Shown here piece after piece: positions 1-6,668 of a DNA stretch of 42,994 nucleotides. Position 1 is the first letter of the stretch. The number at the start of each line of letters is the position of its first letter. Both the position numbers and the translations under genes were made by a program. Source of the stretch: a bacterium. Lineage in GTDB: Bacteria; Patescibacteriota; Minisyncoccia; Phycocordibacterales; UBA918. The notes beneath the pieces are model-generated. The model saw only the letters and a list, made by a program, of their open reading frames with translations. It made no database searches and was not told the origin of the DNA. Location: assembly GCA_027487145.1 (NCBI GenBank), contig JAIYEC010000069.1, positions 1 to 42,994 of the forward strand, written 5' to 3'.

Positions 1-132
1 CATGATGAGAAAGTCAGCATGAACATGAACTTCAGTCTCTTTGGAGTTACCGGTGTAGAGAGAATAAAAAACCGTTGTGGCGACTATTGCAACAGTGAAA
101 AAGGTTAAAATGAGAGATTCTTTTGATAGCAT
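1..132 (-). CDS. Membrane-anchored secreted protein, N-terminal part only
   Basis: The first 44 residues are visible and the gene runs off the window edge. They begin MLSKESLILTFFTVAIV, a short charged start followed by one hydrophobic segment (about residues 7-26), then a polar stretch with alternating histidines (EVHVHADFLIM). This suggests an N-terminally anchored extracytoplasmic domain. It starts 6 bp after the ung stop codon, so it is probably the last gene visible in the hxlR-mutM-ung transcript. The family is not assigned; similar His-rich starts occur in uncharacterised secreted proteins of Patescibacteria, from memory only. Confidence 0.7.
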   Translation of the reverse strand, partial: MLSKESLILTFFTVAIVATTVFYSLYTGNSKETEVHVHADFLIM

Positions 133-138
133 AATTAA

Positions 139-801
139 TTACCAGTCTACTGTAGGAATGTTATGCTCCGCAAGGTAGGTGTTGGTTTGGCTAAACGGGC
201 GTGAACCAAAAAAGCCAGTATAGGCAGACAGGGGAGAAGGATGGGGAGCTTCAAGGAGTAGGTGCTTTGACTGATCGATCAAGATCCTCTTAGTTCGAGC
301 AAAATTCCCCCAAAGCAAGAAGACCACATGCTCTTTTTGATCGGAGATAGTTTTGATTACAGTATCAGTAAAGGTCTCCCAACCACGTTTTTGGTGTGAA
401 CCAGGTTTGCTCGCTTCAACTGTGAGAGTGGCATTAAGTAGCAGTACCCCTTGAGTGGCCCAGTGTTCCAGGTTTCCGCTTGTTACAATTTCTTTCCCAA
501 GGTCACTCGCTAGTTCCTTATAGATATTTTTGAGTGAGGGTGGGGGAGCGATGCCATCAGGGACAGAGAAAGCCAATCCATGTGCCTGCAGCGGTCCGTG
601 ATAGGGGTCCTGTCCGAGAATTACCACCCGAGTATCTTCAAGTGAACAGAGCTCTAAAGCTTTGAAGATGAACTCCTTAGGAGGAAAGACAGTACTGTTT
701 TGGTAAGACTGCGTTACAGTTTGAATAAGTTGCTTGAAGTACTCTTTTTCATCCTCTGCCTCTAATACCTGTTTCCAATTTTCTGGGAGAATAATAGTCA
801 T
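139..801 (-). CDS. ung: Uracil-DNA glycosylase, family 1
   Basis: This enzyme removes uracil from DNA as the first step of base excision repair in the cytoplasm. The 220-residue product has the usual family length. The water-activating loop GQDPYHG carries Asp65, Asn123 lies in LLLNATLTVE, and the C-terminal HPSPLSAYTG motif carries His187. The ATG at 799-801 was chosen because a longer in-frame extension would overlap mutM and adds sequence unlike the family. It follows mutM after 7 bp, which places two DNA glycosylases in one transcript. Confidence 0.95.
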   Translation of the reverse strand: MTIILPENWKQVLEAEDEKEYFKQLIQTVTQSYQNSTVFPPKEFIFKALELCSLEDTRVVILGQDPYHGPLQAHGLAFSVPDGIAPPPSLKNIYKELASDLGKEIVTSGNLEHWATQGVLLLNATLTVEASKPGSHQKRGWETFTDTVIKTISDQKEHVVFLLWGNFARTKRILIDQSKHLLLEAPHPSPLSAYTGFFGSRPFSQTNTYLAEHNIPTVDW

Positions 802-808
802 AACTTGA

Positions 809-1672
809 TTATTTCTGACATTTTGGACAGTAGTGCGTACCACGTCCGGCACAGCGAACTTTTTTGATGATACCGCCACAGCGAGAACACGCAGTACCCT
901 GTTTACCAAATACCTTGAGATAGTCAGTGAAGTTTCCGTTGTTGCCACCAGTATCAACAAAGTGTTGAAAGGTCGTACCACCTACTGTGATCGATTCGTT
1001 CATCACAGCTCCCGCATGAATAGCTATTTCGGAAGCTTCTTTTTTAGTGAGAGTGCTAGCGGTACGCATTGGCTTTACCTTCGCCCGCCAGAGCGCCTCA
1101 TCGACATAAATATTTCCTAGTCCAGCGACAAACGATTGATCAAGTAATGCAGCCTTGATAGAGGTGTTGCGTCGACGAACTCTTTCAACAAACCAGGGTA
1201 TATTAAATTCTGGATCAATTGGCTCTGGACCGTATCCTTTTCTCGCTTCTGTAACTTCTTTTTTATTTGCTAGTTTCGTGTACCCAAACAAACGCATGTC
1301 GTTAAAGTAGAGAGTAGTACCGTCGGTAAAATAAAAGGCGGCTCGAGTGTGGCTGGTCGGGAGCTTGGTGTCAGCTGCAGTCATAGAGTGACCACCACCA
1401 ACGACGCGACCTTTTTTATCGACAAAGAAAAATTGTCCTGTCATTTTAAGGTGTGCGAGGAGAAACAGATTATCTTCATCTTGAAAGGAAAAAATCATCA
1501 GTTTTCCAACGCGGTCAATATCTTCGATTGTTTTGCCCGATAGTTTTTTCGAGATTGTCCGATCGTGAGCGACTGTCTTTTGATGAAAGACTTCGACTCG
1601 GTCAATCGTCTTTGTGAGCGTCTTATGTTTTAGTTGCAGTCGTACGGTTTCGACTTCTGGAAGTTCCGGCAT
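809..1672 (-). CDS. mutM: Formamidopyrimidine-DNA glycosylase
   Basis: This bifunctional glycosylase and AP lyase excises oxidised purines such as 8-oxoguanine. The protein starts MPELPEVETV, so removal of Met exposes the catalytic N-terminal proline followed by the essential Glu. The C-terminal zinc finger is complete: two cysteines in CSRCGG and two in YCPKCQ. The length of 287 residues is slightly above the usual 270. It starts 5 bp after the hxlR stop codon and is followed 7 bp later by ung, so repair of oxidised and deaminated bases shares a transcript with a probable redox-sensing regulator. Confidence 0.95.
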   Translation of the reverse strand: MPELPEVETVRLQLKHKTLTKTIDRVEVFHQKTVAHDRTISKKLSGKTIEDIDRVGKLMIFSFQDEDNLFLLAHLKMTGQFFFVDKKGRVVGGGHSMTAADTKLPTSHTRAAFYFTDGTTLYFNDMRLFGYTKLANKKEVTEARKGYGPEPIDPEFNIPWFVERVRRRNTSIKAALLDQSFVAGLGNIYVDEALWRAKVKPMRTASTLTKKEASEIAIHAGAVMNESITVGGTTFQHFVDTGGNNGNFTDYLKVFGKQGTACSRCGGIIKKVRCAGRGTHYCPKCQK

Positions 1673-1677
1673 ACTAT

Positions 1678-1974
1678 TTAGAGATATTTCTCACTGTATT
1701 GAATCATGGCTCGTTCGATAATCTTCAGTCCAGAGCCTTTTTTTGTGACGGTATATAACCCTTCAGGAGTTTTTTCAATTAATCCTTCAGCTGATAGTTT
1801 TTGCAGCTTCAGGGTAAGTGTACGGGTTGAAATAGTATCAAGCCAGATTTTTAGTTCGCTAAAGCGTTTTGGCCCTTCTGTAAGGGCTCGCATAATAAGC
1901 ATCGTCCAGGTATCAGACAGGAGTTCAGCTACTTTTGTAATAGGGCAGGTGTGTTTCCCGGCATCTTCATGCAT
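1678..1974 (-). CDS. HxlR-family winged-helix transcriptional regulator
   Basis: The product is a small HxlR-type DNA-binding protein: CPITKVAELLSDTWTMLIMRAL, a recognition-helix region with RFSELKIWLDTISTRTLTLKL, and a wing ending LYTVTKKGSGL. The N-terminal Cys before Pro (residue 10 from this start) matches the redox-active Cys of B. subtilis YodB and HypR. Two in-frame ATGs exist, at 1980 and 1974. A -10 element (TATAGT on the minus strand, 1983-1988) lies only 2 nt from the first but 8 nt from the second, so 1974 is preferred. It is divergent from a nitroreductase, the classic target arrangement for this family, and precedes mutM by 5 bp. Confidence 0.88.
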   Translation of the reverse strand: MHEDAGKHTCPITKVAELLSDTWTMLIMRALTEGPKRFSELKIWLDTISTRTLTLKLQKLSAEGLIEKTPEGLYTVTKKGSGLKIIERAMIQYSEKYL

Positions 1975-2001
1975 ATGCATGCACTATAGCAAATTTTCGA
2001 T

Positions 2002-2018
2002 ACTTTACAATGTAAAGT
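2002..2018. promoter_or_regulatory. Palindromic operator overlapping the hxlR -35
   Basis: ACTTTACAATGTAAAGT is a perfect 17-bp palindrome. It overlaps the putative minus-strand -35 (TTGTAA, 2005-2010), 16 bp from the -10 TATAGT of hxlR. Its core half-site CTTTACA is identical to that of the second operator 40 bp away. Autorepression by the HxlR protein is the simplest inference. Confidence 0.75.
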
Positions 2019-2042
2019 CACCATGTCGTAATTCTTTACAAG

Positions 2043-2057
2043 CTTTACATTGTAAAG
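2043..2057. promoter_or_regulatory. Palindromic operator upstream of the nitroreductase
   Basis: CTTTACATTGTAAAG is a perfect 15-bp palindrome that differs from the first operator only at the central base. Centre-to-centre distance is 40 bp, about four helical turns. It covers a possible plus-strand -35 (TTTACA, 2044-2049) spaced 17 bp from CAAAAT. An extra half-site CTTTACA lies at 2034-2040. Confidence 0.75.
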
Positions 2058-2099
2058 TAAAGGGTTCAAAATACGTAAGTAAAAATTTAAAACAATACT

Positions 2100-2732
2100 A
2101 TGCAACAACTAACTGAGGCCTTAGCGTGGCGATACGCTGTCAATCAATTTGATACAGAAAAGAAAGTCCCTGAAGAAACAGTAGAGAAGATTTTGACGGC
2201 AGGTAACCTTATGCCAACTGCGTATGGATTACAACCGTTTGCTTTTGTGGTAGTGAGTGACGAAGCAATCAAGCAGTCTTTGATTGAACATGCGTATGGT
2301 CAAAAACACGTAGCAGAAAACTCGCACTTAATTGTTATTGCAGCTCGAACTGATATTGATGAAGCGTTTGTTTCTGAATATACAGCGAGAATTGAAGCAA
2401 CAAGAAACCTGCCAGCTGGTTCTGCAGATGGATTTAAGACAGTGATGGTGGGAGATATTGTTGCTCGCACTGAAGCAGAGCGTATCGTGTGGGCCAAGCG
2501 ACAAGCGTTCCTCGCGCTTGGTGGCATGATGGCTCAGGCTTCATTACTTGAGGTTGATAACCATGCACTTGAAGGGTTTAGCCCAAGTGGATTTGATGAG
2601 GTACTAGGGCTTAAAGAAAAGAACCTTACCGCCGGAGTCCTTTTAGCAATCGGCTACCGTTCAGCGACTGACGAATGGCAACACTACGCTAAAGTGAGGC
2701 GAGATCTCAGTGATATTGTTATTGAAAAGTAA
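2100..2732 (+). CDS. Nitroreductase-family NAD(P)H-dependent FMN oxidoreductase
   Basis: The 210-residue product matches the flavin nitroreductase fold: an N-terminal helix with AWRYAVNQFD (FMN phosphate contact region), GNLMPTAYGLQPFAFVVV, and a C-terminal region with ALGGMMAQASLLEVDNHALEGF. These enzymes reduce quinones, nitro compounds or related electrophiles using FMN. It is transcribed away from an HxlR regulator and has a palindromic operator at its promoter, as in yodC/YodB and hypO/HypR of Bacillus. Induction by electrophile or disulfide stress is therefore likely, though the substrate is unknown. A strong terminator follows directly. Confidence 0.92.
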   Translation: MQQLTEALAWRYAVNQFDTEKKVPEETVEKILTAGNLMPTAYGLQPFAFVVVSDEAIKQSLIEHAYGQKHVAENSHLIVIAARTDIDEAFVSEYTARIEATRNLPAGSADGFKTVMVGDIVARTEAERIVWAKRQAFLALGGMMAQASLLEVDNHALEGFSPSGFDEVLGLKEKNLTAGVLLAIGYRSATDEWQHYAKVRRDLSDIVIEK

Positions 2733-2735
2733 GCG

Positions 2736-2762
2736 AAAATCCGGCCAAAAGCCGGATTTTTT
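2736..2762 (+). terminator. Rho-independent terminator after the nitroreductase
   Basis: A 10-bp perfect stem (AAAATCCGGC with GCCGGATTTT) and a 5-nt loop are followed by T residues, starting 4 nt after the stop codon. Confidence 0.9.
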
Positions 2763-2778
2763 GCACAAGGGCTGCCTA

Positions 2779-2806
2779 TTGAAATGCACCGAGAAAACTG
2801 TACAAT
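2779..2806 (+). promoter_or_regulatory. Promoter of tRNA-Asn
   Basis: TTGAAA (2779-2784) and TACAAT (2801-2806) are separated by 16 bp. Initiation about 7 nt downstream would begin the transcript just before the leader arm that pairs with the tRNA trailer. A perfect inverted repeat, TGCACC (2785-2790) and GGTGCA (2807-2812), brackets the -10. Confidence 0.75.
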
Positions 2807-2816
2807 GGTGCAACTT

Positions 2817-2917
2817 GAATAATTCTCAAGTTCCGCGGTAGCTCAGCGGTAGAGCAGTCGGCTGTTAACCGATTGGTCGTAGGTTCGAATCCTACCCGCG
2901 GAGCTTGAGAATGATTC
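2817..2917 (+). other. Complementary leader and trailer extending the tRNA-Asn acceptor stem
   Basis: Leader 2817-2830 and trailer 2904-2917 are complementary at 13 of 14 positions: 9 consecutive pairs next to the tRNA, one A-G mismatch, then 4 pairs, with one more pair just outside. The T2831/G2903 pair joins this helix to the 7-bp acceptor stem, so the precursor could form one helix of more than 20 bp. The complementarity is seen directly; any role in processing is inference. Confidence 0.7.
2832..2903 (+). tRNA. tRNA-Asn (anticodon GTT)
   Basis: The 72-nt cloverleaf is complete. The acceptor stem is TCCGCGG with CCGCGGA plus discriminator G, and the D arm uses GCTC/GAGC. The anticodon stem is GTCGG/CCGAT around loop CTGTTAA with anticodon GTT. 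The T arm is GTAGG, TTCGAAT, CCTAC. No CCA is encoded, so it must be added after transcription. Confidence 0.97.
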
Positions 2918-2920
2918 AGC

Positions 2921-2951
2921 AAACACACACCTCACGAGGTGTGTGTTTTTG
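2921..2951 (+). terminator. Rho-independent terminator after tRNA-Asn
   Basis: A long stem pairs AAACACACACCTC with GAGGTGTGTGTTT and is followed by a T tract. It starts 3 nt after the trailer arm that pairs with the leader. Confidence 0.9.
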
Positions 2952-3027
2952 CAATGGTAGATGGATGAAGTAGTAGTTGTGCTAAAAAACCAGTACGTAG
3001 AAGGTGAAAACAAAGTAAGACAAATGA

Positions 3028-3056
3028 TTGACATACTATATGTTGCATGTTACAAT
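3028..3056 (+). promoter_or_regulatory. Near-consensus promoter of the 82-residue ORF
   Basis: TTGACA (3028-3033) and TACAAT (3051-3056) are separated by exactly 17 bp, the best match to a housekeeping promoter in the window. Confidence 0.85.
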
Positions 3057-3091
3057 AATTATCGGTTTGTCAGAACGTTAAGGAGCTGAAA

Positions 3092-3340
3092 ATGGGTTTC
3101 AAATTACCGAGACTGTCTCGTCGTCGGCATGGTGGTCTCGTGCTGCCAAATACTGATCATCCGCAATGCCGACATGGAGAAATTCATGTCGCGGACGTGA
3201 TCAGCAAGTTCGTGTACTGGGAAACCGGCCGGATCGGAAGGCCGTACCGGCGAGCGCGGGGAGGTGAAAGGGTGTATCCGGTCTTTGTCTCCAGAGATGA
3301 AATTGCCAAGAGAAGGCCGCACCTTCTGTCACGTCTTTAG
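3092..3340 (+). CDS. Small basic protein of unknown function (82 residues)
   Basis: I do not recognise this protein. It has no signal peptide or membrane segment and is rich in Arg and His (RRRHGG, GRPYRRARGGERVYP). The gene is well defined: a consensus promoter at 3028-3056, a strong Shine-Dalgarno AAGGAG at 3080-3085 with 6-nt spacing, and a terminator 10 bp after the stop. Its second half is visibly richer in G and C than the neighbours (many CGG, CCG and GGC codons), and the use of a Shine-Dalgarno is rare here. Both features suggest acquisition by transfer. An opposite-strand ORF across the same region lacks such signals. Confidence 0.75.
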   Translation: MGFKLPRLSRRRHGGLVLPNTDHPQCRHGEIHVADVISKFVYWETGRIGRPYRRARGGERVYPVFVSRDEIAKRRPHLLSRL

Positions 3341-3350
3341 ACCGACACGA

Positions 3351-3400
3351 CCCCCAACATTTTTGCCGTCAACTACGAAAAAGCTAGTTGGGGGCTTTTT
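3351..3400 (+). terminator. Terminator after the 82-residue ORF
   Basis: CCCCCAAC (3351-3358) pairs with GTTGGGGG (3387-3394), followed by C and five Ts. The long loop holds an alternative hairpin in which CAACTA pairs with TAGTTG, sharing the right arm, so two exclusive structures are possible. Confidence 0.75.
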
Positions 3401-3509
3401 CTTTCCCAAAATAAGTTCAGTGTCGTATCTGCTGTGATTACTGTCACTTTAAAATTTTATAATTTGAACACGCTTACTAATTCATAAAAAATGTTATATA
3501 GTGAATGAT

Positions 3510-3623
3510 ATGACACGAATAATTGCATTGAGTCCAAAGAAGAAGACCAAAAAACCGCCATATAAATCACCAGCTCGGTTGGCTGCCAAGAAAGAACTGT
3601 TGGCTAAGAAAAAGAAGAAGTAA
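3510..3623 (+). CDS. Very small Lys-rich basic protein (37 residues)
   Basis: The ORF begins MTRIIALSPKKKTKKPPYKS and ends in a lysine run (KKELLAKKKKK). It resembles short nucleic-acid-binding tails, but no family is recognised. Support comes from its signals. An extended -10 (TGT plus TATATA, 3492-3500) lies 9 nt before the ATG, the same leaderless arrangement as many genes here, and a perfect terminator begins at the stop codon. Confidence 0.55.
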   Translation: MTRIIALSPKKKTKKPPYKSPARLAAKKELLAKKKKK

Positions 3624-3658
3624 AATAAAACACCACATATCGTGTGGTGTTTTATTTT
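3622..3658. terminator. Bidirectional terminator between convergent genes
   Basis: A 16-bp perfect stem (3622-3637 with 3643-3658) around loop TATCG has an A-rich left flank and a T-rich right flank. It can end both the 37-residue ORF on the plus strand and the SLT-like gene on the minus strand. The left arm overlaps the stop codon of the small ORF. Confidence 0.9.
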
Positions 3659-4188
3659 TACGAGAGTTGACTTGATCGGAGTTCTTGAAGACGTTGTAGT
3701 AAAGCGATAAGCTCCGTGAGTTGTCTTATCTTTGCTTTCAGTTCCGCCTGGGTAGCCGGACTCTTGGCGATGCTTGGTTTTATATCCCAACACGATCGAG
3801 CCGGTTCCCATGGTGTTGTGCTTTGCTGTTCGTAGAGATGTTTAGCGTATCCAAGGTTACCTTCAAGGGTGGTGATGTCAAACCCAAGCGCTTTGGCAGG
3901 TTCTGCGTGGATGCTCTCAAAAAACTGAAAGATACCAACCATGCCACCACTGTCACCACCTCGCAGGACAGTTCCGGCATCGGTGAACTGCCTGAAGTTC
4001 GATTCACAGCGAGCAATTTCAATCATGACCGGAGTGTCTTTAAAGAATTCACGTACTCGTTTTTCAGAAGCCTCTCTTGATAGAGGCGTTGCGGTGGCTG
4101 TTTTAGTTTTGGTAGCCGCTTCTGCATTGGTGGTCATCCCAAAAACTAATAGACAAGAAAGTACCGTACACGTATATATGATTTTCAT
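3658..4188 (-). CDS. Secreted lysozyme/SLT-like peptidoglycan-cleaving protein
   Basis: The 176-residue product has a signal peptide (MKIIYTCTVLSCLLVFGM, cleavage near NAEA) and an SLT/lysozyme-like domain. Its catalytic Glu is probably Glu62 in EIARCESNFRQF, followed by GGMVGIFQF and a Cys near PWEPARSCW that could form a disulfide with Cys61. The C-terminal part (about residues 140-175) is a predicted coiled coil. The ATG at 4188 is preferred over an upstream TTG because a TATAAT (minus strand, 4197-4202) ends 8 nt before it. A role in wall remodelling or cell-cell interaction fits the adjacent amidase. Confidence 0.8.
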   Translation of the reverse strand: MKIIYTCTVLSCLLVFGMTTNAEAATKTKTATATPLSREASEKRVREFFKDTPVMIEIARCESNFRQFTDAGTVLRGGDSGGMVGIFQFFESIHAEPAKALGFDITTLEGNLGYAKHLYEQQSTTPWEPARSCWDIKPSIAKSPATQAELKAKIRQLTELIALLQRLQELRSSQLS

Positions 4189-4275
4189 AGGGTGCAATTA
4201 TACACCAAGAGTAGGTTTGACGTCTTTTGGTAAACCTCTACAATAGAGAAAATTGTCCTTTGAAGGAGTTGTTTT

Positions 4276-4845
4276 ATGTACAGATTGCTACAGTCTCTTG
4301 TAGCAATCTGTCTGATTGCTACTCCGCTTGTTCCAGCTTTAGAAGCTAAAGAGGAGACTTCTCTTACCATAATCGATCGATTGGTCGTGACTGGTTTTGA
4401 GCGAGGCAGGTCAGAACCGGTTGACACAATCGTTTTACATTCCGTATTTGCCCAAGGGAAGGCTGATCCGTATGCAGTTGATGAGGTAATAGCACTTTTT
4501 GCTCGCTATCAAGTGAGTACACACTATCTCATTGATCGTGAAGGAAACGTCTATCGTCTTGTTGGTGAGCGTGATACCAGCTATCATGCGGGCAAAAGTC
4601 GTATGCCAGAACCTGATGGTCGCGATGGTGTAAATTCGTTCTCGGTTGGTATTGAGTTAATCGGAGGACATGACGATGTCTTTACCGAGGCGCAGTACCT
4701 CTCGCTAGAAGTTCTTCTCCGTGACATTAAGACCCGCCATAATATAAAACACGTGGTTGGTCATGGTGAGATTACTCCAGAGCGCCGGAGTGATCCGTGG
4801 AATTTTGACTGGACCCGGATGTGGAGATGGATAGAAAACTGGTAG
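4276..4845 (+). CDS. Secreted N-acetylmuramoyl-L-alanine amidase (Amidase_2)
   Basis: This predicted zinc amidase cleaves the bond between MurNAc and the stem peptide. The 189 residues contain a signal peptide ending near ALEA (residue 24). Zinc ligands can be placed at His55 (VLHSVF), His163 (VGHGEI) and Asp173 (RRSDPW). STHYLIDREGNVYRLV is the typical strand pair of the fold, and Glu127 lies in SVGIELIG. It has a clear Shine-Dalgarno, AAGGAG (4263-4268) with 7-nt spacing, one of only three in the window. A 26-bp palindrome follows the stop codon. Confidence 0.92.
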   Translation: MYRLLQSLVAICLIATPLVPALEAKEETSLTIIDRLVVTGFERGRSEPVDTIVLHSVFAQGKADPYAVDEVIALFARYQVSTHYLIDREGNVYRLVGERDTSYHAGKSRMPEPDGRDGVNSFSVGIELIGGHDDVFTEAQYLSLEVLLRDIKTRHNIKHVVGHGEITPERRSDPWNFDWTRMWRWIENW

Positions 4846-4876
4846 CCTCGTCGCATGCGACGAGGCTATTACTTTT
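4843..4876 (+). terminator. Terminator after the amidase
   Basis: A perfect 26-nt palindrome (4843-4868) starts at the stop codon, with arms of AGCCTCGTCGC and GCGACGAGGCT around the central A-T step. It is followed by TTACTTTT. Confidence 0.8.
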
Positions 4877-4909
4877 CCGCATAATAGGGCCATAACAATA
4901 CCTCTTTCC

Positions 4910-4918
4910 TGGTATACT
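4910..4918 (+). promoter_or_regulatory. Extended -10 promoter of the surface locus
   Basis: TGG followed by TATACT is an extended -10. It ends only 3 nt before the first in-frame ATG (4922) and 12 nt before the second (4931). Initiation would therefore fall at or after the first ATG and favour the second as translation start. Confidence 0.6.
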
Positions 4919-4930
4919 AATATGTACCAT

Positions 4931-6667
4931 ATGTCTCCCAAGAGCCTCTTTTTATTCAAAAAGAACGTCTACTTAAAAGTAGGAGCTTTTCTCTTGATCA
5001 TACCGACTATTCTCGTACTCACATTTACTCAAAACAAGCCTGTTGCTGATGCGCAAATTGCCTCACTCTATGCTTCTACCTGTCTTGGTGGTTGGAAAGA
5101 TGTCGATAAAGTAACTGGCGTTCCTGAGGTAGCGGGAGATGCTTCGGTCGAATACTCTGAGAAAAATTCCGCAACACTCTATAATAAACAAACACAAATT
5201 TATTGTGGTGGTTTTACCGGACAGATTCCTGACGGAGTAAACAGAACCAAAGTAGCATTACGGTTTTCGTGGGGAGTAGAAGGTGTGATAAGAGATACTG
5301 TCCCACAAAGAGATAATCAAGAAACTAATTCAGTAGGTAATACAACAATTATCGAATCAGATACAGCTTCAGGAACGAGTGAAACTAGTGGGGGAGTACA
5401 GTCAGATAATTCTGAAAGTGTAGAACCTGCTCAAGAAGAAGAGGTTCCGGTAGAGGCGCAGCAAGAACCTGCTGTAGAAAGTGAGAGTGTTTCTTGGTGG
5501 AGGCAATTAGTACCACAAGCATTTGCGCAAGAAGAAGTCATCGAAGATGTAGGTCCAGTTGACGAGGTGATGGTTGAGCCGACAACCCCTGAAGCTACTC
5601 AGCTAAAAGAAACTACTACAGCTCAGGCGACGTCTACCGACGAATCAAAAGACGAAGAAATATCATTGGAGACAGATGAGATTCTTGCCAGTTCTACAGC
5701 TAGTTCTTCTGCTACTTCAACTCAGCGATCGTACGTCTCACCAATTTTTGATGAGAATACCAGTAAGGACAACGCTTTATTTGAGGTATTGTTTACCTTA
5801 GATAATGAAAATTGGTATCCGTTGGGATACGTCTCTCGTATCAATAATGATATTCAGTTTGAGCTACCGCTTGAGTTATTTACCTCGGTAGAAGATTTTA
5901 ATAAACTTCAAATTTCACTCAAGACAGTGGAGCGCTTTGATGAAACGCCCAAAATCTATCTTGATAGTATGTGGATTGAAGTGTCGTATCTTGGTGTCGA
6001 CGAAGATCCGTTAGCGCCACCAGGAACCCGCGGCGGAGACGTCATCATGAGTTCTGTGAGCACACCAGAGACCACCCTCGTGACAGTCTTTCGAGGAGTA
6101 AAACTTGAAACTCTTTCAAATATCACTAGTTTACTCGCAAGTACGACGGCTACCGGTACCGCCAGCACAACACTAGTACAAGGAACGAGCACAGAAGCTA
6201 GTGGTGCTGCCATTGTTGCTCCGCTTGCACAGAGTTCAACATTAGCCACTTCATCAGCCACTTCAACAGCCAGTACTTCAATACCGATGGTGACGTTCGA
6301 ATCTGAGATTCCGCTTGAAATACGGAAAGAGCTCCGAGCGACGCCTGGCGTAGAGGTAGAGGTGTGGCTCTATGACAGATTAACAGATGCGTGGACGAGA
6401 GTCGCTGACAATAGTAGTACTGCTACGGTTCCTAAAGCCGTGTTATTGGATAATAAAGTCTTTTGGTTTGGTCCTGAAAATACCAGTTTGTGGCTGTTTG
6501 ACACAGTAGCAAATAGTTATAGTTCGCGGTCACTTTCAGTCACGGAACCAGTTGAGATTGAGTTTATTAATTCTGCCGGAGCAGTCGAATATGTACAGTA
6601 TAATGTTGAGTCAGAACAGCTTGAACGTAAAGGTAGTGTAAGTTCAAGTAGTGTATCGAGTGTGTAG
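4931..6667 (+). CDS. Large secreted Ser/Thr-rich surface protein
   Basis: I do not recognise the family. Residues 8-35 form a hydrophobic export signal or anchor (KKNVYLKVGAFLLIIPTILV). A region with two Cys (STCLGGW, IYCGGF) follows, then a long acidic, Ser/Thr/Glu-rich low-complexity section containing WWRQLVPQAFAQEE. Further on are a beta-rich segment (ALFEVLFTLDNENWYPLGY), a second Ser/Thr/Ala-rich linker and a C-terminal beta-rich domain. The ATG at 4922 is an alternative start, but the -10 element at 4913-4918 makes 4931 more likely. The next gene starts 2 nt after its stop, so the two are co-transcribed. Confidence 0.75.
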   Translation: MSPKSLFLFKKNVYLKVGAFLLIIPTILVLTFTQNKPVADAQIASLYASTCLGGWKDVDKVTGVPEVAGDASVEYSEKNSATLYNKQTQIYCGGFTGQIPDGVNRTKVALRFSWGVEGVIRDTVPQRDNQETNSVGNTTIIESDTASGTSETSGGVQSDNSESVEPAQEEEVPVEAQQEPAVESESVSWWRQLVPQAFAQEEVIEDVGPVDEVMVEPTTPEATQLKETTTAQATSTDESKDEEISLETDEILASSTASSSATSTQRSYVSPIFDENTSKDNALFEVLFTLDNENWYPLGYVSRINNDIQFELPLELFTSVEDFNKLQISLKTVERFDETPKIYLDSMWIEVSYLGVDEDPLAPPGTRGGDVIMSSVSTPETTLVTVFRGVKLETLSNITSLLASTTATGTASTTLVQGTSTEASGAAIVAPLAQSSTLATSSATSTASTSIPMVTFESEIPLEIRKELRATPGVEVEVWLYDRLTDAWTRVADNSSTATVPKAVLLDNKVFWFGPENTSLWLFDTVANSYSSRSLSVTEPVEIEFINSAGAVEYVQYNVESEQLERKGSVSSSSVSSV

Positions 6668-6668
6668 T

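Noticed and set aside
802..981. N-terminal extension of the ung reading frame into mutM
   Set aside because: The extra residues overlap mutM and do not resemble uracil-DNA glycosylases; the ATG at 801 gives a normal start.
833..1543. Plus-strand ORFs opposite mutM
   Set aside because: They are shadows of mutM, which has complete catalytic and zinc motifs on the other strand.
1706..2116. Plus-strand ORF antisense to the HxlR gene
   Set aside because: It runs through both operators and the divergent promoters; the minus-strand frame has a clear protein family.
2843..3034. Minus-strand ORF of 63 codons across tRNA-Asn
   Set aside because: Its end (AGRIRTYDQSVNSRLLYR) is the familiar false translation of the antisense strand of a tRNA gene.
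3104..3322. Minus-strand ORF opposite the 82-residue gene
   Set aside because: The plus strand has promoter, Shine-Dalgarno and terminator, while the minus strand has none.
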